Source of the DNA: a bacterium
GTDB taxonomy: Bacteria; Cyanobacteriota; Vampirovibrionia; Gastranaerophilales; Gastranaerophilaceae
Reading direction: 5' to 3'
DNA: 5,185 nucleotides
Assembly (NCBI GenBank): GCA_017477685.1
Contig: JAFUUT010000158.1
Coordinates: 1 to 5,185, forward strand
The notes under the pieces: model-generated
Seen by the model: the letters and a program-made list of their open reading frames with translations, nothing else
Told to the model about the DNA's origin: nothing
Databases searched by the model: none
Program-made: the position numbers and the translations under genes
Shown here: positions 1 to 5,185 of the stretch, piece after piece
Layout of the letters: every line of letters begins with the position of its first letter
How positions within the stretch are numbered: position 1 is the stretch's first letter

Positions 1-2027
1 AATTAGGCAATAGCAAAGGGAAAGCAGAAGTTATACCTAGCAACATAGAAGATCTTAGAGAAGATTTAAGCCACTATACCGCTATAATCGAAAAATTATC
101 AGGTCAAAACTCTGAAATAACCGACGTTCTAAAGGGATTTAAAGAAAACTTTACAAATGTCGGAACAAATTCAACAGATACAGAAAATAATTTTGATTTT
201 TCGAAAGCATTTGAAATGCTTAAAGACGATATCAATTTGCTAAAAATGCGAATTGATAAGGTTTTGGCTGACGATGACGAAAATAATGCACAAAAAAGTA
301 AACTCGAAAAAGTATTTGAACTTTCTAACAACAACTGGTTGGAAAACATAAACAAATATCTGTCTGAAAGCAAACTCGGCTCAATGATGGAACTTTTAAA
401 TACAAAAATTGATATCCTTGCCGAAGGAAGCAGCGATAATATGCTTGAGGAGCTGGCTGATAACTTCGAAGAAATAGAAGACAGTATCGAAGATGTAAAT
501 AAAAATATTACTCAAATCAGCGATGATATTGAAAATGTCAACAGTAATATTGTCAATGTAAACGAAACTGTAGGAAGCGTAAATAGCGGAATAAACGAAC
601 TTAATGAAAACTTTGACTCTGTCAAAGATGATTTATCGGATATAAATGACAATGTTATAAATATAAACAGCAATATCATTAACGTAAATGAAAATATCGG
701 CAGCCTCCACAGCGGCATAATAGAAGTAAATGATAACCTTGAAAGTCTTCACGAGAATATAAATGAAGTAAATAACAACATAAACGGCATGAGAGAAGAT
801 CTTTTGGATATCCATGGAGCGGTTGGCACTGTTCAAGACAATTTCAGCAATGCTATTGCTCCAATAGAAGAATCTATAGGAGATTTAACTATTACGGATG
901 CAAAAATCACATCTATGCTTGAAACACTGAACAAAAAGATTGATTTGATTTCTGAAACAGGCGGTTCAATCTCTGATTTTGAAGAGGTGAAAGAATTAAT
1001 CCACGAACAAAAAGATTATATTGAAAGCCTTGAACCTAACAGCAAAATGGAAGCTTTGAAAAATTGCCTTGACAATTTATCGGAAGAAGTTAATAAACTT
1101 TCCGAAAAAGAGGACAACGAAGCTATAAAAGGCTACCTGAAAGAGATGAAAGAAACCTTGATGGGAGCGGTTGTTAATATCTTTGATCAGGTTTCATTTG
1201 TCCAAGAGTCTGAGGACATTAAGGATTTTGTAGAAGAAAGAACAGACCAAATCAATGAAAATATTGCACAGATAACAAAACAATTACAGCAAATCTCCAC
1301 TTCCGGAGATCACAGTGATTACAGCTATTCAATGCAAGACATTGAAACAGACCTGTCCAAGTTAAGATTAGCGTTGAATGAAATACAAAACAATAATGCC
1401 GGACTTACAGCCGGTGAACTTGCACAGATTACGGAAAAACTTCATTCTATTACTTCATCTGTTGATTCTTTAACACAAGATGAAATGAAATCACTTAAAG
1501 ATGAAATTACAAATATTAAAGAACAAACCCGATTTTTAATTGTTTCTGCCGATAAATCATACAATGCTATGGTAGGCGAGGACTTTGGCGGAAAAATCAA
1601 CACAATAACCAAAATGCTGGAAAAATCTCACAATTCCGACAATGTAGTAAGGCAAGCTCTGATCTATATGGGAGAATGGATAGATTCTGCAAGCAATGAA
1701 ATGAATAGAATCACTCAAAATTCAGACGATATTAAATCAATTATAGATTCTTTGAAAGCTGAAATACCGGGACAAACAAAAATTCTTAACATTTTGGAAG
1801 ACAAAATTCAAAACCTTGAAATGCAGGTTGTTACAATGAAAAACATTGAAAATGAAATGACATCTCAACAACAACGAATAGATAGGTTAGAAATGAATAT
1901 TGACAAAATTTTGTCTGCGGTTGAAAATATGGATGACTTTGGACTGACAGGGAAAGTCGAAAAAATTGATAAACAGCTTTCAAAATTAAGCACAAATATA
2001 GAAAAACTAGCGGCATATGTTGACTAA
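1..2027 (+). CDS. Long coiled-coil protein of unknown function (5' partial)
   Basis: The reading frame is open from the left edge (first full codon at base 3) to TAA at 2025-2027, giving 674 visible residues. The first Met (216) has no Shine-Dalgarno sequence, and the 71 codons before it have the same helical, Asn/Glu/Lys-rich character, so the true start lies outside. Numbering from that Met: residues 77-210 keep a perfect 3-4 spacing of Ile/Val/Leu/Phe (about 20 heptads). This rod includes a 42-residue tandem duplication (107-148, 149-190) and a decayed third unit. Further helical segments follow to the C-terminus, with a less coil-like block around 450-500 containing Trp488. There are only three Pro (216, 274, 518), probable hinges, and one Cys (284). 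The protein is acidic, and no membrane segment or known catalytic motif is visible. Its stop overlaps the oxidase start by 11 nt, so the two are probably co-transcribed. A structural, scaffold or surface-fibre role is possible. I do not recognise the family. Confidence 0.9.
   Translation, partial: LGNSKGKAEVIPSNIEDLREDLSHYTAIIEKLSGQNSEITDVLKGFKENFTNVGTNSTDTENNFDFSKAFEMLKDDINLLKMRIDKVLADDDENNAQKSKLEKVFELSNNNWLENINKYLSESKLGSMMELLNTKIDILAEGSSDNMLEELADNFEEIEDSIEDVNKNITQISDDIENVNSNIVNVNETVGSVNSGINELNENFDSVKDDLSDINDNVININSNIINVNENIGSLHSGIIEVNDNLESLHENINEVNNNINGMREDLLDIHGAVGTVQDNFSNAIAPIEESIGDLTITDAKITSMLETLNKKIDLISETGGSISDFEEVKELIHEQKDYIESLEPNSKMEALKNCLDNLSEEVNKLSEKEDNEAIKGYLKEMKETLMGAVVNIFDQVSFVQESEDIKDFVEERTDQINENIAQITKQLQQISTSGDHSDYSYSMQDIETDLSKLRLALNEIQNNNAGLTAGELAQITEKLHSITSSVDSLTQDEMKSLKDEITNIKEQTRFLIVSADKSYNAMVGEDFGGKINTITKMLEKSHNSDNVVRQALIYMGEWIDSASNEMNRITQNSDDIKSIIDSLKAEIPGQTKILNILEDKIQNLEMQVVTMKNIENEMTSQQQRIDRLEMNIDKILSAVENMDDFGLTGKVEKIDKQLSKLSTNIEKLAAYVD
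534..911 (+). repeat. Three 126-nt in-frame units (42 residues, six heptads each)
   Basis: Inside the coiled-coil gene, unit 1 (534-659) and unit 2 (660-785) encode 42-residue segments with about 20 identical positions and mostly conservative changes elsewhere. Both carry N-[VI]-N-S-N-I near the start and a G-S-x-x-S-G-I core. Unit 3 (786-911) is strongly decayed but keeps the heptad phase and a VGTV core up to about residue 210, before Pro216. Codons differ at many shared residues, so the duplication is old rather than recent. The period is exactly six heptads, so duplication lengthens the rod without changing the hydrophobic stripe. Confidence 0.8.
2017..2027 (+). promoter_or_regulatory. 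11-nt gene overlap, probable translational coupling site
   Basis: The ATG of the oxidase (2017-2019) lies before the TAA of the coiled-coil gene (2025-2027), in a different frame. The oxidase frame has a stop at 2008-2010, so its start cannot move far upstream, and the next in-frame Met is at codon 97, inside the FAD domain. The only near alternative is TTG at 2020, which still overlaps. No purine-rich Shine-Dalgarno sequence precedes the ATG. This suggests that ribosomes finishing the first gene reinitiate on the second; the coupling is inferred. Confidence 0.6.
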
Positions 2028-3402
2028 AGAAAAATTTATAAAAGAATTAAATACCAAATTACCCTCGAAGAATGTAATAACTGACATTCAAAGTTGCGTT
2101 GAGTATTCACAAGATGCATCTTACATAAAAGATAAAACAAATGTTGCAGATGCCGTCATATTTGTAGAAAGTATTGAACAAGTCCAAAGTGTTGTCAAAC
2201 TGGCAAACAAATATGAAATTCCGATAATATGTCGGGGTGCCGGAACAAATACCGTAGGTTCCTGCATTCCTGTTCATGGCGGAATTGTACTAAATTTTGA
2301 AAAAATGAACAAAATCCTTGATATTACCCCGCAAAATATGACAGCGAGAGTTCAACCGGGGGTAATAGTAGGAGATTTGCAAAAAGAAGCAGAAAAAGTC
2401 GGATTATTTTATCCGCCTGATCCATCAAATTTAAAGGTTTCCACTATTGGCGGGAGTATTGCTCAAAATTCAGCAGGCGCAAGATGTTTTAAATATGGGG
2501 CAACAAAAGATTATATTATAGATATGCTTGTAGTAACTGCAGACGGAGAGCTTTTAAGAACGGGTTCTAACACAATTAAAAATGCGGCAGGATACAATCT
2601 TGGTTCTTTGTTTATAGGCTCGGAAGGCACTTTAGGTATAGTTGTGGAAGCAACAGTAAAACTTATACCAAAACCTCAAGATTCGCAGGTTATTATGGCA
2701 TATTTTGATTCTGTCGAAGCCGGCATTGAATGTGTTAATGAAATTATTAACAGGAAGGTTTTTCCTTCTACTATTGACTTTATGGACAAAAACGTAATGA
2801 CAACGGTTAATCAATACTGTCCTCAAAGCCTTATACAAATTAAAGAAGCAGCATTGCTGATAGAAGTTGACGGAACAAAAGCATCTATAGAAGAACAAAA
2901 AACACAAATTATAGAAATTTTAAACAAAACAGATGCGGTTAATATTCAATATTCAACAAATAAAGAAGAATATGACAGGATTTGGTCTGCCCGCAGGTCT
3001 TCAATGATAGCTTGTGCCAAAATTAAACCCGATGTGACAACGGATGATGTTATAGTTCCGAGAAAAAATTTGGCAAAACTTGTTAAAGGTATACAAGATA
3101 TATGTAAAAAGTACAGTTTAACCGTTTGTCTTGTAGGACATGTCGGAGATGGCAGCGTTCATCCGCAAATTCCTATTGACTTAAATGATACGGAAGAATA
3201 TCAAAGGTATAAAAAAGCTAAATCTGAAATTTATCAGTTAACGATAGACTTAGACGGAACGATATCCGGAGAACACGGTATTGGCCTTGAGAAAAGAGAT
3301 TATTTACCAAATGTTACAGGTGGACTTTCAATAGAGTATATGCGTAAGATTAAAAAGGTTTTTGACCCTAAAAATATACTCAATCCATATAAAATTTTCT
3401 AA
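2017..3402 (+). CDS. glcD: GlcD-family FAD-linked 2-hydroxyacid oxidase/dehydrogenase
   Basis: This 461-residue protein has the two-domain layout and usual length of the GlcD / D-lactate dehydrogenase / D-2-hydroxyglutarate dehydrogenase family, flavoproteins that oxidise 2-hydroxyacids to 2-oxoacids. The N-terminal PCMH-type FAD domain (about 40-220) shows RGAGT (73-77), PPDPSN (133-138), TIGGSIAQNSAG (143-154) and GSEGTLGI (201-208). The C-terminal FAD-oxidase domain shows GHVGDGSVHP (374-383), GEHGIGLEKRDYL (418-430) and FDPKNILNP (449-457). His375, His382 and Glu419 match the metal ligands of D-2-hydroxyglutarate dehydrogenase, and His420 the adjacent active-site histidine. There is no signal peptide or membrane segment, so it is probably cytosolic or peripheral. 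No GlcE, GlcF, EtfAB or transporter gene is in view, so the substrate (glycolate, D-lactate or another) and electron acceptor are unresolved. It follows the coiled-coil gene with an 11-nt overlap and converges on atpG. The family is certain, the symbol less so. Confidence 0.9.
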   Translation: MLTKEKFIKELNTKLPSKNVITDIQSCVEYSQDASYIKDKTNVADAVIFVESIEQVQSVVKLANKYEIPIICRGAGTNTVGSCIPVHGGIVLNFEKMNKILDITPQNMTARVQPGVIVGDLQKEAEKVGLFYPPDPSNLKVSTIGGSIAQNSAGARCFKYGATKDYIIDMLVVTADGELLRTGSNTIKNAAGYNLGSLFIGSEGTLGIVVEATVKLIPKPQDSQVIMAYFDSVEAGIECVNEIINRKVFPSTIDFMDKNVMTTVNQYCPQSLIQIKEAALLIEVDGTKASIEEQKTQIIEILNKTDAVNIQYSTNKEEYDRIWSARRSSMIACAKIKPDVTTDDVIVPRKNLAKLVKGIQDICKKYSLTVCLVGHVGDGSVHPQIPIDLNDTEEYQRYKKAKSEIYQLTIDLDGTISGEHGIGLEKRDYLPNVTGGLSIEYMRKIKKVFDPKNILNPYKIF

Positions 3403-3403
3403 A

Positions 3404-4336
3404 CTATCCAACTTGAGAGTTCGCACCAGAAATAACTTCAATAATTTCATTAGTTATTGCGGCCTGACGAATTTTATTATATTGAATTGATAAATCATGC
3501 ATGATTTTTTCAGCATTAGTAGTCGCAGCAGACATCGCAGTCATACGGGAAGCAAGTTCGCTTGCTCTGGCTTCTAATAGAGCCTGATAAAAAATATTTG
3601 TCATATACATTGGAACGACTTTTTGTAAAATATTGTGTTTGTCAGGGGTAAATTCCATCAAAGATTCCAAAACATTATCTGTTATTCTTTCGTGATTGTC
3701 TTTCACACCCTCAACAGGCAGCACAACCCAGCTATCAACACTATAACTTACCATATTTTTAAATCTTGTAGTTATAATCTCAATCTTATCAATACGCTTA
3801 TCCACAAAATATTCAGCCAAATCTTCCGCAATATCACGAGCTTCCATTGCATTCAATTGTTCTATCGCAGAAAAATATTTCTTTTCAATTGTACAGCCCA
3901 TTGCTTCAAGTTTTTTACGCATAATTGAAATGCCCTTTTGACCGGCAATAAAGACTTTTACTCCGATACCTGCATCAGAATATTCTTTGATTTTTGCTAA
4001 AGCCGCTCTTGCAACATTTGAACTGTATGCTCCGGCAAGCCCTTTATTAGAAGTGATAACAAAAATCCCAACATTTTTGACTTCACTGCGGCGAAGCAAG
4101 GCAGGATAATTGTCGATTGCCCTTTTTATTTTAAGAGATTCTGCACTAAATTCTCCGACAGAATTCAAAAGTTTCTGAAACATATTAACTACTTCGGTAG
4201 AATATGGTCGGGAAGCTTTAACAGCATACTCTGAGTTCCGAACTTTTGCCGCTGCAACCATCTTCATAGCACGAGTAATTTTTTTCGTACTTTGAACACT
4301 GTTTATTCTGTTTTTAATATCTTTTAAATTCGCCAT
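3404..4336 (-). CDS. atpG: F1F0 ATP synthase gamma subunit
   Basis: This 310-residue protein is the central rotating shaft of F1. Its N- and C-terminal helices form the coiled coil inside the alpha3-beta3 ring, and its rotation links proton or sodium flow to ATP synthesis on the cytoplasmic side of the membrane. The N-terminus is typical (ANLKDIKNRINSVQSTKKIT, 2-21, then AMKMVAAAKVR). The Rossmann-like core begins at VGIFVITSNKGLAGAY (89-104). The C-terminus carries ASELASRMTAMSAAT (258-272), YNKIRQAAIT (286-295) and the family signature ITNEIIEVISGANS (294-307). It is about 20 residues longer than E. coli gamma: I place some 13 extra residues between the N-terminal helix and the core, the rest in the core and tail. 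The roughly 35-residue cyanobacterial/chloroplast insertion is absent. It lies 46 nt downstream of atpA, presumably in one operon, and appears to be its last gene. In cyanobacterial naming this gene is called atpC. Confidence 0.97.
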   Translation of the reverse strand: MANLKDIKNRINSVQSTKKITRAMKMVAAAKVRNSEYAVKASRPYSTEVVNMFQKLLNSVGEFSAESLKIKRAIDNYPALLRRSEVKNVGIFVITSNKGLAGAYSSNVARAALAKIKEYSDAGIGVKVFIAGQKGISIMRKKLEAMGCTIEKKYFSAIEQLNAMEARDIAEDLAEYFVDKRIDKIEIITTRFKNMVSYSVDSWVVLPVEGVKDNHERITDNVLESLMEFTPDKHNILQKVVPMYMTNIFYQALLEARASELASRMTAMSAATTNAEKIMHDLSIQYNKIRQAAITNEIIEVISGANSQVG

Positions 4337-4346
4337 TTTTTTTCGT

Positions 4347-4352
4347 ACCTTT
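4347..4352 (-). promoter_or_regulatory. Probable ribosome binding site of atpG
   Basis: On the minus strand AAAGGT lies 10 nt before the atpG ATG (4334-4336), followed by ACG and a run of seven A. It is a short Shine-Dalgarno-like match at slightly long spacing. The 46-nt atpA-atpG spacer (4337-4382) shows no convincing promoter or hairpin, so atpG is probably read from the upstream atp operon promoter. Confidence 0.5.
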
Positions 4353-4382
4353 GGGCTGATGAAAGATGTAAATATTTATCAG

Positions 4383-5185
4383 TTAGAATGTTGCCTTAAA
4401 TACTTCAAGAGCACGGGAAAGCTGAGCTTTATCATCGTCGGATAATGCATCCCCGGCGTCTAATCTTTGAGCTAAATCACCCATATTTGCTTTGAAATAG
4501 ATGAACCAGTCTTTTTTGAATTTTTGTATTTTGGTATTATCTACATCATCCAAAAAACCTTCATTTGCGGCATATAGTATTGATACTTGTTCCGCAACAC
4601 TAAGAGGATTGTACTGAAGTTGTTTTAATACTTCGGTTAATTTTTCCCCTCTCAGGAGTTGTTTTTTAGTGGAAGCATCAAGATCTGATGCGAACTGCGC
4701 AAAAGCTTCAAGTTCTCTATACTGTGCAAGTGCAAGCCTCAGGGTTCCTGCGACTTGTTTAATCGCTTTAGTTTGAGCCGCACCACCTACACGGGAAACA
4801 GAAATCCCGGCATTAATTGCAGGTCTTATGCCTGAATTAAATGCATCACTTTCTAAGAATATCTGTCCGTCTGTAATTGAAATGACGTTAGTCGGAATAT
4901 AAGCAGATACATCCCCTGCCTGAGTTTCAATAATCGGTAAGGCCGTAATACTTCCGCCGCCTAGTTCATCATTCAATTTAACAGCACGCTCTAAAAGTCT
5001 TGAGTGAAGATAGAATACATCCCCAGGGTATGCTTCACGTCCAGGCGGTCTTTTTAACAGCAAACTCATTGCACGATAGGCTTGAGCGTGTTTTGACAAA
5101 TCATCATAAACTATCAAAACATCTTTACCCTGTTCCATAAATTCTTCTCCGACTGTAACTCCGGCAAACGGAGCAATATACTGCA
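4383..5185 (-). CDS. atpA: F1F0 ATP synthase alpha subunit (5' partial)
   Basis: The gene ends at TAA (4383-4385) and its frame stays open to the right edge, so about 266 C-terminal residues of a protein usually near 500 are visible. The Met codon at 5136-5138 is internal: the codons before it read QYIAPFAGVTVGEEF, a conserved alpha stretch. Alpha forms the non-catalytic nucleotide-binding positions of the F1 hexamer and contributes an arginine finger to the catalytic sites on beta. The sequence shows VLIVYDDLSKHA (Walker B region, about 5080-5120), RPPGREAYPGDVFYLHSRLL, TALPIIETQAGDVSAYIPTN, ISITDGQIFLE, and the alpha/beta signature PAINAGISVS (4794-4823). The Arg after this signature (codon 4791-4793) corresponds to the arginine finger. 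The Walker A loop lies outside the window. The C-terminal helical domain is complete and ends in FKATF. atpG follows after 46 nt, the usual order. Confidence 0.98.
   Translation of the reverse strand, partial: QYIAPFAGVTVGEEFMEQGKDVLIVYDDLSKHAQAYRAMSLLLKRPPGREAYPGDVFYLHSRLLERAVKLNDELGGGSITALPIIETQAGDVSAYIPTNVISITDGQIFLESDAFNSGIRPAINAGISVSRVGGAAQTKAIKQVAGTLRLALAQYRELEAFAQFASDLDASTKKQLLRGEKLTEVLKQLQYNPLSVAEQVSILYAANEGFLDDVDNTKIQKFKKDWFIYFKANMGDLAQRLDAGDALSDDDKAQLSRALEVFKATF

Noticed and set aside
216..218. ATG at 216 as the start of the coiled-coil gene
   Set aside because: The frame is open to the window edge with the same composition, and no ribosome binding site precedes this ATG.
104..373. 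Minus-strand open frame of 89 codons opposite the coiled-coil gene
   Set aside because: It is a low-complexity Ser/Phe/Leu translation antisense to a clearly coding frame, with no homology I recognise. The same applies to antisense frames at 512-718, 633-836 and 1831-2016.
444..911. Phage tail-fibre or mobile-element origin for the repetitive coiled-coil region
   Set aside because: No phage, integrase or transposase gene is present, composition resembles the neighbours, and no element ends are seen. It cannot be excluded without the N-terminus.
2632..2907. Minus-strand open frame of 91 codons opposite the oxidase gene
   Set aside because: Cys/Phe/Tyr-rich shadow of the conserved GlcD frame, with no independent coding evidence.
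3431..3458. 7-bp inverted repeat AATAACT/AGTTATT with a 14-nt loop near the convergent junction, considered as a terminator
   Set aside because: AT-only stem, long loop and position inside the conserved end of atpG. It is too weak for an intrinsic terminator and is expected by chance in low-GC DNA.
3635..3928. Plus-strand open frame of 97 codons opposite atpG
   Set aside because: Antisense to a strongly conserved gamma subunit, with a Phe/His/Cys-rich composition typical of a shadow frame.
5136..5138. ATG (minus strand) as the start of the alpha-subunit gene
   Set aside because: Conserved alpha sequence (QYIAPFAGVT) continues upstream in frame to the edge, so this Met is internal and the gene is cut by the window, not truncated.

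Overview
The window is an ordinary, gene-dense stretch of a low-GC bacterial chromosome (roughly one third G+C by eye). It holds four protein-coding genes, two of them cut by the window edges, and almost no non-coding DNA. I saw no RNA genes, mobile elements, CRISPR arrays or long intergenic regions. Left half, plus strand: the 3' end of a very long coiled-coil protein of unknown function (1-2027) overlaps by 11 nt the start of a GlcD-type FAD-linked oxidase (2017-3402). Right half, minus strand: the 3' part of atpA (ATP synthase alpha, running off the right edge) is followed after 46 nt by atpG (ATP synthase gamma, 3404-4336). The two blocks are convergent and meet tail to tail with a single base between their stop codons.

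Organism: the ATP synthase cluster ends with gamma and is not followed by the beta (atpD) and epsilon (atpC) genes, so it is not the common alpha-gamma-beta-epsilon order. A cluster ending in alpha-gamma with beta-epsilon elsewhere is known from Cyanobacteria and also from groups such as Bacteroidetes and Chlorobi. Some sequence details (start of gamma, the ASELA-RMTAMS block and GANS tail of gamma, PLSVAEQV in alpha) look cyanobacteria-like to me. The long insertion typical of photosynthetic cyanobacterial gamma subunits is absent. A non-photosynthetic cyanobacterial relative (Vampirovibrionia/Melainabacteria, for example gut Gastranaerophilales) is my best guess, as an inference only.

Function: the alpha and gamma genes encode parts of the F1 rotary motor. 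The oxidase would feed electrons from a 2-hydroxyacid such as glycolate or D-lactate into metabolism, but no partner subunit is in view. The coiled-coil protein is the unexplained part. It has about 20 unbroken heptads including a 42-residue tandem duplication, unusual Asn at one helix flank, a recurring Ile-Asp motif, and obligate overlap with a metabolic gene. I did not find a clearly new biological system. The coiled-coil protein and its coupling to the oxidase gene are the best leads.
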